Assembly: GCF_000971985.1 (NCBI RefSeq)
Contig: NZ_KQ040798.1
Span: forward strand, 372,001-436,000
DNA length: 64,000 bases
From: Paenibacillus dauci
Lineage (GTDB): Bacteria; Bacillota; Bacilli; Paenibacillales; Paenibacillaceae
Reading direction: 5' to 3'
The notes under the pieces are model-generated. The model was given only the letters and a program-made list of their open reading frames with translations. It was not told the DNA's origin and ran no database searches. Below are positions 51,122-59,452 of this stretch, one piece after another (the stretch's first letter is position 1; the number at the start of each line of letters is the position of its first letter). The translations under genes and the position numbers were made by a program.

Positions 51122-52447
51122 ATGTCATCTCTACCTAATCATACATTGCCTCATTCATCTTCTGCCCAACATACCGTAGAACCCAAGCATCAGCTTCGTC
51201 CTACTATTGGTCTGTCTCAGGCAGTGGCACTTTATATTGGTGCAGTACTCGGTTCCGGTATACTGATTGCTCCGGGGCTGGCTGCCGAGATGGCTGGCCC
51301 TGCTTCACTACTCGCCTGGGGATTTATGACACTGCTGATTTTACCTATGGCTTTGTCAATGGGACTTCTATCTGCTCGTTTCCCTAACGCAGGCGGTGTC
51401 TCGCATTTTGTCACGCTGGCTTTTGGCCCACGGGCCGGGGCACTGGCAGGGTGGTTTTTCCTGATGTCGGTGCCGATTGGTGCGCCAGTTGCTGCACTGA
51501 CAGGAGCTGGCTATATGACAGCCGCGATGGGCTGGAGCGATACGGTACGGATTGGACTGGCTGCACTGATCCTTGCTGTCGGACTAGTAACCAACTGGAT
51601 CGGTATGCAGCTGGCAGGACGTCTTCAGATTGCTGTTGTCCTTTCTATTATAGCTGTACTTGTTTTTGCTATTGCGGCGGCGATGCCGCATATGCAGCCG
51701 GTACATTTTACTCCATTCCTGCCGCATGGCTGGCTGCCTGTCGGTCAAGCGGCAGCGATGCTGTTCTGGTGCTTTATCGGCTGGGAAGCTGTGTCCCATA
51801 TGTCGGAAGAATTCCGTGATCCCCGGCAGGCGGCAGTCCGGGGGATTACAATTGCGGCTATCGTGGTAGGCATTCTGTACTTTCTGACGGCTCTGGCAGC
51901 TGTCGGTACACAGAGCTATCTGCATGGAGGATCGGACACATCCCTGGTATGGATGATCAGCCAGACACTCGGTTCATGGGGCGCCGTACTGGCAGGTGTA
52001 ACCGGGTTATTTATCTGTACAGCTACTATTATCGCGTATGTAGGAGCTGCTTCTCGGGTAGCATATGCCATGTCACGGCAAGGTTATGCTCCGCGGTGGA
52101 TGAGCAGATTGTCCAGTCGGTATCAGACACCTGCAGGCGGGCTGCTTTTCCTGGCTGTATGCTTTGTTATCATACTGCTGCTGTACAGTACTCATATTCT
52201 ATCGTTATCCGTGCTGATCCAGCTGCCCAATGCTGCATTCATTCTCACTTATCTGGCAGGCTGTGCAGCAGGTATACGGCTACTACGTGGATATCGCTTG
52301 GGCGTAATTATCAGCTGGATATCGTTTATCTCAACAGCTGTGATTTTTCCTTTTTCCGGCTGGGCGATTCTGTATCCTTGCATGATCGCTGCAGCTTTTC
52401 TGCTGATTATGCGCAGGCGCTCAATAGCTGTTCCGTCATGCGATTGA
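51122..52447 (+). CDS. APC-family amino-acid exporter (YjeH-like)
   Basis: Membrane transporter of 441 residues with about 12 helices. The conserved first segment is LYIGAVLGSGILIAPGLAAE, followed by FPNAGGVSHFVTLAFGPRAG and PIGAPVAALTGAGYMTAAMG, which resembles E. coli YjeH (exporter of methionine and branched-chain amino acids). AGCAGGAACTT precedes the ATG. The LysR gene diverges upstream and may control it. The last codon is 3 bp before the direct-repeat array of the next gene's promoter. Confidence 0.87.
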   Translation: MSSLPNHTLPHSSSAQHTVEPKHQLRPTIGLSQAVALYIGAVLGSGILIAPGLAAEMAGPASLLAWGFMTLLILPMALSMGLLSARFPNAGGVSHFVTLAFGPRAGALAGWFFLMSVPIGAPVAALTGAGYMTAAMGWSDTVRIGLAALILAVGLVTNWIGMQLAGRLQIAVVLSIIAVLVFAIAAAMPHMQPVHFTPFLPHGWLPVGQAAAMLFWCFIGWEAVSHMSEEFRDPRQAAVRGITIAAIVVGILYFLTALAAVGTQSYLHGGSDTSLVWMISQTLGSWGAVLAGVTGLFICTATIIAYVGAASRVAYAMSRQGYAPRWMSRLSSRYQTPAGGLLFLAVCFVIILLLYSTHILSLSVLIQLPNAAFILTYLAGCAAGIRLLRGYRLGVIISWISFISTAVIFPFSGWAILYPCMIAAAFLLIMRRRSIAVPSCD

Positions 52448-52450
52448 TTT

Positions 52451-52505
52451 TCATATACTTTTCACACATCTTTCCCACGGTTCTCACATAATCCACTGGT
52501 AAGAT
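52451..52505 (+). promoter_or_regulatory. Four 11-bp-spaced direct repeats and -10 box upstream of the Asr-like gene
   Basis: The pentamer TC(A/C)(C/T)A recurs at 52451 (TCATA), 52462 (TCACA), 52473 (TCCCA) and 52484 (TCACA), exactly 11 bp apart, in the manner of OmpR/PhoB-family response-regulator sites. A -10-like TAAGAT lies at 52500-52505 and there is no -35 box, as expected for an activated promoter. An OmpR/PhoB-type regulator is encoded at 53500. The binding is inferred. Confidence 0.6.
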
Positions 52506-52526
52506 GAACTTAAATCAGCAGCCAGC

Positions 52527-52601
52527 CATTTGAAGTGAGGCAGACGGGCGCGGATACAGTATCGTATCTTCATCCAAGCGCCTGCTCCTTCGCTTCAAAT
52601 G
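52527..52601 (+). promoter_or_regulatory. Long inverted repeat in the leader of the Asr-like gene
   Basis: CATTTGAAG at 52527 pairs with CTTCAAATG ending at 52601, and the imperfect stem continues through GGCGC/GCGCC with a smaller hairpin in the middle. The structure of about 75 nt lies 36 bp before the start codon, just after the presumed transcript start, and could control translation or mRNA stability. No T-run follows, so it is not a terminator. Confidence 0.5.
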
Positions 52602-52637
52602 ACCGATTGCTTATATCTTACTAATGAGGTGACTGTA

Positions 52638-53207
52638 ATGAAAAAATGGTCCAAAAACGCAGCAGCATTGTTAACAGCCGTAACTGTCCTGGGAGGAGCA
52701 AGCAGCGTATTCGCCGCTACCCCTGTCGCTACTCCAGCAACACCTGCCAAAAAAGTAGAATCCGCAAAACCAGCAGCAGCTGTAAAAGCGCCGGTAACTT
52801 CTAAAACTTCCAGTCACAAAGCACCGGTAACCAAGAAAGCACCATCTTCCAAAAAAGCTGCTCATTCCACAGCGAAAAAAGCAACTCATGCTACTAAAAC
52901 ACACAAAACGAAAGCTGGTAAATCGGCAGCTCACAAAGTAAGAGTACACAAAAAAGCAGCCCACAAAGCCAAACATGTTGCCCATAAAGCAAGAACAACT
53001 CACAAAATGGCTGCTCATCACGCTAAACAAGCGGCTCACAAAGCACGCACCACTCACAAAACAGCAGCCCATAAAGCTAAACAAGCTACACATCTGACTC
53101 ACAAAACACAAAAAGCAGCACCAGTAACCCACAAAGCACCTGTTTCCAAAACAACCGGTTCTGCAGCTGCACACAAAACAACTACTCAACCAGCAGCACA
53201 TAAATAA
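52638..53207 (+). CDS. Secreted Lys/Ala/His-rich acid-shock (Asr)-like protein
   Basis: Exported, extremely basic protein of 189 residues. The signal peptide MKKWSKNAAALLTAVTVLGG ends at SSVFA (residues 22-26). The mature part is almost entirely Lys, Ala, His, Thr and Pro, in repeats such as AAHKARTTHKTAAHKAKQ and AAHKAKHVAHKARTTHK. Composition, size and signal-plus-repeat design match E. coli Asr, the periplasmic acid-shock protein induced through PhoB/RstA. ATGAGGTGACTGTA precedes the ATG. Upstream are four 11-bp repeats and a leader hairpin; downstream a terminator and an OmpR-type two-component system. The His residues could titrate protons or metal. The Asr link is compositional, not proven homology. 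Confidence 0.7.
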   Translation: MKKWSKNAAALLTAVTVLGGASSVFAATPVATPATPAKKVESAKPAAAVKAPVTSKTSSHKAPVTKKAPSSKKAAHSTAKKATHATKTHKTKAGKSAAHKVRVHKKAAHKAKHVAHKARTTHKMAAHHAKQAAHKARTTHKTAAHKAKQATHLTHKTQKAAPVTHKAPVSKTTGSAAAHKTTTQPAAHK

Positions 53208-53326
53208 AAACAATCGCAATCCAATTGCGTCACGCTCACACACTTACTCTCCATGATTCATGATTGATTCTCAATGTTCATAATCGGTTCTCAATGGATG
53301 TCTGTATGTTAACTAATAACCCGCTG

Positions 53327-53368
53327 CAAAAAGACGGAATGCTCTCTTGAAGAGTTTCCGTCTTTTTG
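53327..53368 (+). terminator. Terminator of the Asr-like gene
   Basis: CAAAAAGACGGAA (53327-53339) pairs perfectly with TTCCGTCTTTTTG (53356-53368), with an inner CTCT/AGAG pair. It lies about 120 bp beyond the stop and separates the gene from the two-component system. Confidence 0.88.
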
Positions 53369-53499
53369 GCATCAAATACGGTCTATAATCAGGAAAAATC
53401 TGCTAACTTTGAAATGTATTCTGTTCATCTGTTACATTAACATTTACATAGTAGTGGCTCTGCATCATTGGTTTATTTATTTGTAAAGGTGGGCTTGGT

Positions 53500-54261
53500 A
53501 TGACCCGTATATTTGTTGTGGATGATGATCCTTACATCCTTCAGCTAATTAGCAGCTATTTAATAAAAGAACAATATGAAGTATCTTCGTTCGCACATGG
53601 CCGGGAACTGCTGGAGCATGTACGTGCCCTTCAGCCGGATTGTCTGATTCTGGACATTATGATGCCTGGCATCGATGGACTTACCCTGTTGACCGAACTG
53701 CGTACTTTTAGCGAAATTCCTATTATTATGATCTCGGCACGGGGAGAAGAAGTCGATCGGCTGAATGGACTTGAACTGGGCTGTAATGACTTTCTAAGCA
53801 AGCCATTCAACCCCCGGGAGCTGGTTGCACGGGTCAAAAGTATGCTACGGCTCATTCAGAGCAGCAAACTGGCTGCTGAAGCAGCCGTTCTCTCTTCTTC
53901 GGAACATGTGGACGCTGGCAGTCGTTCAGATCAATTTGCGCCTCAGCAGGCCTCTACTTCTATTCATGCCGGCAATTTGCAGATTTCCGAAGAATTCCGG
54001 CAGGTAACGGTACAGGGACATGAATTATCCCTGACAGCACGAGAATTTGAACTGCTGCTGTTTCTTGCCAATCATCTGCAGCGTCCGTTTAGCCGAGAAC
54101 AGTTAATCCAGCAAGTATGGAACTATGACTTTTTCGGTGAAGTGCGTGTTGTCGATGATCTGGTCAAACGAATCCGCAAAAAGCTGGTACAGCATCATTC
54201 TACGCTCACAATCGATACCGTATGGGGATTCGGCTACAAAGCAGCTGTACATGAATCATGA
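53500..54261 (+). CDS. OmpR/PhoB-family response regulator
   Basis: Cytosolic transcription factor of 253 residues. Receiver domain: acidic pocket VDDDP (8-12), phospho-acceptor Asp52 in LILDIMMPG, conserved Ser/Thr in MISARG and Lys in LSKPFNPRE. A Ser/Ala/Gln-rich linker of about 35 residues, longer than usual, precedes the C-terminal winged helix with LTAREFELLLFLANH and VDDLVKRIRKKL. The start has AAAGGTGGGCTTGGT upstream. It overlaps the kinase gene by ATGA. Upstream TTACATTAACATTTACAT (53432-53449) looks like possible regulator repeats. The nearest target by position is the Asr-like gene. Confidence 0.95.
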   Translation: MTRIFVVDDDPYILQLISSYLIKEQYEVSSFAHGRELLEHVRALQPDCLILDIMMPGIDGLTLLTELRTFSEIPIIMISARGEEVDRLNGLELGCNDFLSKPFNPRELVARVKSMLRLIQSSKLAAEAAVLSSSEHVDAGSRSDQFAPQQASTSIHAGNLQISEEFRQVTVQGHELSLTAREFELLLFLANHLQRPFSREQLIQQVWNYDFFGEVRVVDDLVKRIRKKLVQHHSTLTIDTVWGFGYKAAVHES

Positions 54262-55601
54262 AAACGATCCGCAGCAAAATGCTGCTGGCACTGTGTGCAG
54301 GCATGCTGGTGACTGTCGCGATTACCGTGCTGTTATTTATCCGATTGATTGATGATTTGCTGCTGAATCAGGTCAAGCATCAGCTCAATGAACAGACGAT
54401 CAAAGCCGTTCATTTGCTGAATACCAATGACATCGATAGTCTGGATAGCGACAGCTTCCGCTTTTTTATCAAAGATACACTCTTTTATGCCGATTATTTT
54501 GTGCTGGATACGCAGAATAAAGTGGTAGCTTCCAGTAATGCCGAGGAAGTGGGTACTCAAATGAATGGTTTTTCGGCCAATCGGGAAGGCATTATGCAGC
54601 TCCATAACACCAAGGTACTGTACAGTGAAGCCCGGCTGATTCATCAGCCTTTTCGGGTGATTCTGTATTCACCTCTTTCTTCCCTGCGAGCGCTGTATAT
54701 TCCACTCCTGCGTACCACACTGCTGTCGATAGCCGCCAGTTTTATTGTTATTTTGCTGATCGGTTTGTTCGCAGTGTGGCGTATGGTACAACCGCTGAAC
54801 CGGTTAAAGGAAGCGGTAAGCACCTATGAGCCCCATCGCATGACCAAAGAGCCTTTTTTGCAGGCCGATCATACCGAGATTGGTGAACTGATCAGCACTT
54901 TTCAACTGATGGCTGATCGGCTGCAGCTTCATCATCGGCACCAACTGGAATTTCTGCAGAATGTATCCCATGAATTGAAGACTCCGCTGATGTCTATCCA
55001 GGGGTATGTGTATGCTATACAGGATCAGGTACTGCCGACAGAGCAAGGACTTCATATTATCTCTACCCAGTCCCAGCGCCTGATCGATATGGTGAGTAAA
55101 TTGCTGCAGCTGTCCCGACTGGAGAGCGTTGATGAAGAATGGCCGGTTACTCGGGTTGATCTGCGCAGCATGCTTGAAGAAGCGGCATATTTGCTACAGC
55201 CAGGCGCCCAGCAACAGCAGATCGAGCTGCAGGTACAGGGAGAATCGTTAACTGTTGATATCGCGGCAGAGCAGTTATTTCAGGTGCTGTTGAATCTGCT
55301 GCAAAATGCGGTCCGGCATACTGCCGGGCATGTCATGCTTTCTCTGGAACAACCGGAGCAGCAGCAGATAGACTGGATGATTCATGTAGATGATGACGGG
55401 TCAGGGATTGCAGCCGAAGAACAGGAGTATATTTTCCAGCGGTATTATGCCGGGACCAACGGAGTGACCGGTCTGGGGCTGGCGATCAGCAGTCAGATTG
55501 CTTCCCGGCTGAATGCTGAATTGGTATACGCTACTTCGCCAATGGGAGGTGCTCGCTTCACCCTGATCCATTATCGGACAGACCCCGCTTCTACGGTATA
55601 A
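54258..55601 (+). CDS. Membrane sensor histidine kinase
   Basis: Two-transmembrane sensor kinase of 447 residues. Helix 1 is about 8-30, an extracytoplasmic domain of about 120 residues (30-150) follows, helix 2 is about 152-175, then a HAMP domain with WRMVQPLNRLKEAV. His238 in NVSHELKTPLMSIQGY is the phosphorylation site; the N-box is LLNLLQNAVRH, with DDDGSGIA and GVTGLGLAIS for ATP binding. It overlaps the regulator by ATGA (54258-54261), so the pair is co-expressed. The signal is unknown; the acid/pH or envelope setting is suggested by the adjacent Asr-like gene. Confidence 0.95.
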   Translation: MKTIRSKMLLALCAGMLVTVAITVLLFIRLIDDLLLNQVKHQLNEQTIKAVHLLNTNDIDSLDSDSFRFFIKDTLFYADYFVLDTQNKVVASSNAEEVGTQMNGFSANREGIMQLHNTKVLYSEARLIHQPFRVILYSPLSSLRALYIPLLRTTLLSIAASFIVILLIGLFAVWRMVQPLNRLKEAVSTYEPHRMTKEPFLQADHTEIGELISTFQLMADRLQLHHRHQLEFLQNVSHELKTPLMSIQGYVYAIQDQVLPTEQGLHIISTQSQRLIDMVSKLLQLSRLESVDEEWPVTRVDLRSMLEEAAYLLQPGAQQQQIELQVQGESLTVDIAAEQLFQVLLNLLQNAVRHTAGHVMLSLEQPEQQQIDWMIHVDDDGSGIAAEEQEYIFQRYYAGTNGVTGLGLAISSQIASRLNAELVYATSPMGGARFTLIHYRTDPASTV

Positions 55602-55607
55602 AGTTGC

Positions 55608-55635
55608 TTGACACCACGGCAGGATTGGGTAATCT
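55608..55635 (+). promoter_or_regulatory. Possible sigma-A promoter upstream of the SunI/YnzG-like gene
   Basis: TTGACA (55608-55613), a 16-bp spacer and TAATCT (55630-55635), directly after the kinase stop and about 110 bp before the next ATG. The spacing is short, so it is moderate. Confidence 0.45.
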
Positions 55636-55747
55636 AATGGTATAGAGGCTGTATGATCATTGCTGGGACATTTGGTGTCATTCATTGATTAGATAGTCTC
55701 TATATGTTTATACAGTGTCTCTATTACATGGAAAAGGAGGAATTACG

Positions 55748-56026
55748 ATGTCTGGTATCCGAGTTGCCCGTGATGAAGAACAGTTGGTCATTGGTTGGCA
55801 GCAGTCCAAGATTGAGATCCCTCTCGGTGAGGCCGTCCATGTCGCTATTGATCCTGATGTTTTTATTCCCGATGAACATCCAGCATTGATCAAATGTCCC
55901 TATGGTACCCGGGAACGAGTTATTGTGCAGACGTCGCCGGATACGTTTCTTATCGTAAATGACAAGTCGATTTCAGCCATGAATAAGTCTCAATCCGGTA
56001 TCGGCAGTTGGAGAACACCAATTTGA
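55748..56026 (+). CDS. SunI/YnzG-like protein (bacterial PH-type fold)
   Basis: Small protein of 92 residues. VRVARDEEQLVIGWQQSKIE, then IPLGEAVHVAIDPDVFIPDE, CPYGTRERVIVQTSPDTFLI and NDKSISAMNK follow the pattern of the SunI/YnzG group (single small PH-like module, with sublancin immunity protein SunI as the known member). AAAAGGAGGAATTACG precedes the ATG. It is 146 bp after the sensor kinase. No bacteriocin gene is near, so an immunity role is not implied. The family call is by memory of motif pattern and is moderate. Confidence 0.55.
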   Translation: MSGIRVARDEEQLVIGWQQSKIEIPLGEAVHVAIDPDVFIPDEHPALIKCPYGTRERVIVQTSPDTFLIVNDKSISAMNKSQSGIGSWRTPI

Positions 56027-56127
56027 ATAGTAGATGCAGCCTGATCTTTCTATTTCATTATTATTCCCGATCTGTTTTATAATCCGTTTTATGATTTCTT
56101 TTCAGTCCGGCAGACAGACGGTTATGA

Positions 56128-56394
56128 TCAGCTTGAAACTGACGCAGCCGCCTGTCTGCCTACGGGCTGAATCGCCATTTTATCAGATTCTTCTGCCGCT
56201 ATGGGCAAATGATGCTGAATAAAAAGCGTATGAATATGCCCTGTTGTTTCGTTGCCGCAGCATAAGCCAAGTACATAGAAGATCACTGACCTGCTATGGA
56301 TATCCTGTACGTCATCTGTTATCATGGGTGCGTATGCGATCAACAGACTCCCTCGAAGCTCCAGAATCTTCACGGGAAGATGCGGCAGAACCAA
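56128..56394 (-). CDS. Possible small protein, 88 residues
   Basis: Minus-strand frame in the gap before speD. Starting at a TTG (56394) it gives LPHLPVKILELRGSLLIAY, then GLCCGNETTGHIHTLFIQHH and LPIAAEESDKMAIQPVGRQ. The reading is more protein-like than a random frame (hydrophobic strands, a Cys pair, ordinary usage), but there is no clear ribosome site and no recognised family. A dyad with arms near 56109-56123 and 56148-56165 overlaps its 3' end. It may be a decayed gene or noise. Confidence 0.3.
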   Translation of the reverse strand: MVLPHLPVKILELRGSLLIAYAPMITDDVQDIHSRSVIFYVLGLCCGNETTGHIHTLFIQHHLPIAAEESDKMAIQPVGRQAAASVSS

Positions 56395-56566
56395 CTTCTG
56401 TTTTTGAATGAGTAGATTGGGTAAATTAACAGTGTTTCAACCTGGGCGCATATTCAGTTATGCTGACTGGCTAAGTTGATGGCTGTACATCCAATCCATA
56501 CCTCTCATCTACGACATCAACGATATCCATACACCCACACTCATTGACAACAGGGGGTAACCAAAT

Positions 56567-57385
56567 ATGGGGTTAACCAAGCAAGAACGTATCCAACTTC
56601 ACAACTTTAATAACCTGACCAAATCACTCAGCTTCAATATGTACGATATCTGCTATACCCGTACCAAAGAGGAGCGGGAAGCTTATCTGGAATATATTGA
56701 CGAGCAGTACAATGCCGATCGTCTGAGCAAAATTCTGACCAACGTATCGGATATTATCGGAGCTCACGTACTGAATGTAGCCAAGCAGGATTATGTACCT
56801 CAGGGTGCCAGCGTAACGATGCTGATCTCCGAAGGACCGGTCGAGACAGCGCCGAATGCTTCATTTGAAGAATCTCCGGGTCCACTGCCGGAACATGTGC
56901 TGATGCATCTGGACAAGAGCCATATTACCGTGCATACGTATCCTGAGTATCACCCGGATGAAGGTATCAGTACTTTCCGTGCGGATATTGATGTATCGAC
57001 GTGTGGTGAGATTTCCCCGCTCAAAGCATTGAACTTTATGATCCATTCCTTTGACACGGATATTATGACGATGGATTACCGGGTACGCGGCTTTACGCGT
57101 GATATAGAAGGTCACAAGCTGTTTATCGATCATGATATCAGCTCCATTCAGAATTTCATTCCGGATGAAGTACAGGATATGTATCACATGATTGATGTGA
57201 ACGTATACCAGGAAAATATTTTCCATACCAAATGTAAACTCAAAAAATTCGATCTGGATAACTATCTGTTTGGCTATACCAAAGAATCTTTGTCGCAAGA
57301 AGAACAGGAACAGATCACCAAACGATTGACCCGCGAAATGGATGAGATCTATTACGCCAAAAATATGGATGATAAGGATGAGTAA
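56567..57385 (+). CDS. speD: S-adenosylmethionine decarboxylase, long (E. coli-type) proenzyme
   Basis: Pyruvoyl enzyme of 272 residues that makes decarboxylated SAM for spermidine synthesis. The self-cleavage site is the Ser118 in [13 protein letters not shown], which becomes the pyruvoyl group. [15 protein letters not shown] and [14 protein letters not shown] are typical of the long form. CAGGGGGTAACCAA precedes the ATG. It is a stand-alone gene, so spermidine synthase is elsewhere. Confidence 0.95.
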   Translation: MGLTKQERIQLHNFNNLTKSLSFNMYDICYTRTKEEREAYLEYIDEQYNADRLSKILTNVSDIIGAHVLNVAKQDYVPQGASVTMLISEGPVETAPNASFEESPGPLPEHVLMHLDKSHITVHTYPEYHPDEGISTFRADIDVSTCGEISPLKALNFMIHSFDTDIMTMDYRVRGFTRDIEGHKLFIDHDISSIQNFIPDEVQDMYHMIDVNVYQENIFHTKCKLKKFDLDNYLFGYTKESLSQEEQEQITKRLTREMDEIYYAKNMDDKDE

Positions 57386-57469
57386 GAAGGCATCAGCCTA
57401 TAGTGACTGATGTGCAAAATCACGAAGATTATCGTGAAGCACAATTCTTCTCTACCTTGTTCCAGTGCA

Positions 57470-57502
57470 AAGTCTCTGTGCTCCTGATGGACACAGAGAC
57501 TT
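57470..57502 (+). terminator. Probable terminator of speD
   Basis: AAGTCTCTGTG (57470-57480) pairs perfectly with CACAGAGACTT (57492-57502), followed by CATTACTTTCC. A second dyad, GGACACC with GGTGTCC (57520-57543), followed by ATTTTGACG, lies just beyond. Confidence 0.6.
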
Positions 57503-57633
57503 CATTACTTTCCCCTCATGGACACCAACTTCAAGCGGTGTCCATTTTGACGTGTTCCTAATAGGATAACCACTTTATAAAGAAGCTTTGGTTACTATCC
57601 TGTTATTCGCTAATCCAGCAGCTTTATAGAATT

Positions 57634-58686
57634 TTATACATCAGGCTTGTAGGGTCCAATCACATACACCTTGATACCTGATTTTCGTCCAAATGAACGC
57701 GCTGCATCCAGCTTGTCCATATAAATGTCTATTTTGCTTCCTTTGATAGCACTGCCCGTATCTTCTGCCTTACGGTAGCCTACGCCCTCGATATACATCC
57801 ACCAACCCATAGGGATCACTGTTGGATCTACCGATACAGTCTGTCCTTCCTTCACAATGGCTCCGGAAGCTGTTACACCATATCCGCTTTCTCCCGGCTG
57901 CTTGCCTGTACTTTCTACACCGGCTGTATATGCTGTCAGTTCAGCTGCCAGCTCGTATCGATACGATTTCACCGGGTTGACTGGATAATTCCCTTCACCT
58001 GACAAAGCCTGCAGATGGGCTGTCGATACGGAAGATTCCGATCGATCCGAACGGCTGCGCTCTTGTTCCACTGGATTCGCTTGATCTACTTGATCCACTT
58101 GATCCGCTGGATTCGCTGGAGTATCTGTCTGCATCGGTATAATTGGTTTGTTCTTCGCAGGTAATCTGGTTCCTATAGCAATAACCTGCGCAGTGTATGG
58201 TTGTATCATCTGCTGGTCAATTATCCGCTCGGATACGGTCATTCCATCATTCCTACCTGCCAACCGGATGATTCGGATTGTACCATTTTGGCCTGTCTGG
58301 ATTATCTGCTGCTGTCCTTGATCCAAACTGGCATCCTGATAATATACCGTTTCATAAGGAACAGATTGCAGTGCAGCAGTCTTCTGATGTGCGACTCTCG
58401 TAATACGGATCGTCATCCGGTTATGCAGCGGTGTATCTGCCTGCGGCTGCAGCAAATCATCCGCTGCCAGCTCGATATGCTGCTGACGAAGGACATCACC
58501 GACTGTATCTCCATGGGTACGAATACTGTAAGTATTCCCATCCGCAAGTACCGAGACTACAGACATTTCCAGAGACTTCTCCTGCTGTCCCATACCGAAA
58601 TAAATATATAGCCCCATCACCGCTATCAGAAATAGAGCACCGGTACACAGCAATATTGGCTTTAGCAGAGGGTAACGATAATGCAT
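57634..58686 (-). CDS. YabE-like cell-wall protein: DUF348, G5 and 3D domains
   Basis: Membrane-anchored, outside-facing cell-wall protein of 350 residues related to the Rpf/Sps family of Bacillota (YabE, YuiC, YocH). An N-terminal anchor (about 8-30) precedes a DUF348-type ubiquitin-like unit (VVSVLADGNTYSIRTHGDTV), a G5 domain (about 115-180, with VPYETVYYQDASLDQGQQQI) and a linker of degenerate DQVDQVDQ repeats. The C-terminal 3D double-psi barrel has three catalytic-type Asp residues in SVDPTVIPMGWWMYIEGVGY and AEDTGSAIKGSKIDIYMD. It is a probable lytic transglycosylase (MltA-like). GGAAGGAGTTAGTATC precedes the ATG at 58686. It follows the cyclodeaminase-family gene. Confidence 0.9.
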   Translation of the reverse strand: MHYRYPLLKPILLCTGALFLIAVMGLYIYFGMGQQEKSLEMSVVSVLADGNTYSIRTHGDTVGDVLRQQHIELAADDLLQPQADTPLHNRMTIRITRVAHQKTAALQSVPYETVYYQDASLDQGQQQIIQTGQNGTIRIIRLAGRNDGMTVSERIIDQQMIQPYTAQVIAIGTRLPAKNKPIIPMQTDTPANPADQVDQVDQANPVEQERSRSDRSESSVSTAHLQALSGEGNYPVNPVKSYRYELAAELTAYTAGVESTGKQPGESGYGVTASGAIVKEGQTVSVDPTVIPMGWWMYIEGVGYRKAEDTGSAIKGSKIDIYMDKLDAARSFGRKSGIKVYVIGPYKPDV

Positions 58687-58706
58687 GATACTAACTCCTT
58701 CCACAA

Positions 58707-58748
58707 CAAAAAAGCACCAGAATCCCCATAGCGAGGAGTCTGGTGCTT
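58707..58748 (-). terminator. Terminator between the cyclodeaminase-family gene and the YabE-like gene
   Basis: AAGCACCAGA (58712-58721) pairs with TCTGGTGCTT (58739-58748); the minus-strand tail is TTTTGTTGTGG. It ends the upstream gene, immediately before the ribosome site of the YabE-like gene. Confidence 0.85.
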
Positions 58749-58807
58749 CCAGTTCCGAATCATTTATTTTCTATAGTATAGCTGCAAAAAGATCATTTGC
58801 CAACCGA

Positions 58808-59452
58808 TTAGATAACACGTGCCAGAATCCGGGATTGCACTTGTTCCAGAAGCGCCATCCGTCGTTCATTGACCTTGTCCATCAGTTCGGTACATTGCTG
58901 TTCATAAATTGCTCGTTGCTCTGCATTTTGCAGGGTAACCAGATTAATCTGCACCGTCAGCATCGAGGCCCGTGCAGCCGCTTCAAACAGGATAATGCCA
59001 ATTCCGATATCGGATAACACAGTATGATTGCATACTTCAATCAGCGGAGCTGCACTATACAGCCCGTATAGACAACACTCCATCAACTGCAAAGGAGTAT
59101 CGATCGCCTGAATTTTCGTATCATATACAGTCTCCTGGCGCTGCTCTTGTTGTTCAGGCGTACGATGCGGCATCCGCAGGGCTTCGATATACTGGCCAAA
59201 CGCTTCGATATCCTTGGCCATCAACCATTCGCAAGCAGAAGATATGTACTCCATATCCTGCAGTGCCTGAGCGACATGCTGTTCAATCTGTTCATATCCT
59301 TCTCCCTGTGAAAAGTTGGCTGTCATCGAAGTCATCGCTGCACCAAGTGCTGCGACAATCGAGGATACACTGCCGCCTCCCGGGGTAGGCTCCGATCTGG
59401 CAAGCTGTTCCATAATTCTGCGTAGAGGCTCATCCCATGATACTGTATTCAT
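58808..59452 (-). CDS. Cyclodeaminase/cyclohydrolase-family protein (FTCD C-terminal domain)
   Basis: Helical protein of 214 residues matching the formiminotetrahydrofolate cyclodeaminase family (PF04961). The N-terminal ARSEPTPGGGSVSSIVAALGA carries the P-x-P-G-G-G-S-V glycine loop, and the rest is long helices including ICNHTVLSDIGIGIILFEAA-like packing at about 140-160 (here EVCNHTVLSDIGIG). It may convert formimino-folate to methenyl-folate or be a FolD-like relative. GGGAGGGATCGGG precedes the ATG at 59452. No histidine-degradation genes are present. Confidence 0.87.
   Translation of the reverse strand: MNTVSWDEPLRRIMEQLARSEPTPGGGSVSSIVAALGAAMTSMTANFSQGEGYEQIEQHVAQALQDMEYISSACEWLMAKDIEAFGQYIEALRMPHRTPEQQEQRQETVYDTKIQAIDTPLQLMECCLYGLYSAAPLIEVCNHTVLSDIGIGIILFEAAARASMLTVQINLVTLQNAEQRAIYEQQCTELMDKVNERRMALLEQVQSRILARVI

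Noticed and set aside
52740-53200. Repetitive DNA in the Asr-like gene considered as a CRISPR or satellite array
   Set aside because: Repeats are codon-phased, short and imperfect and encode AHKA-type peptide units; there are no equal-length spacers.
52671-53243. 190-codon Cys/Phe-rich minus-strand frame opposite the Asr-like gene
   Set aside because: Antisense artefact of the Lys/Ala/His-rich repeats; the plus strand has signal peptide, ribosome site and terminator.
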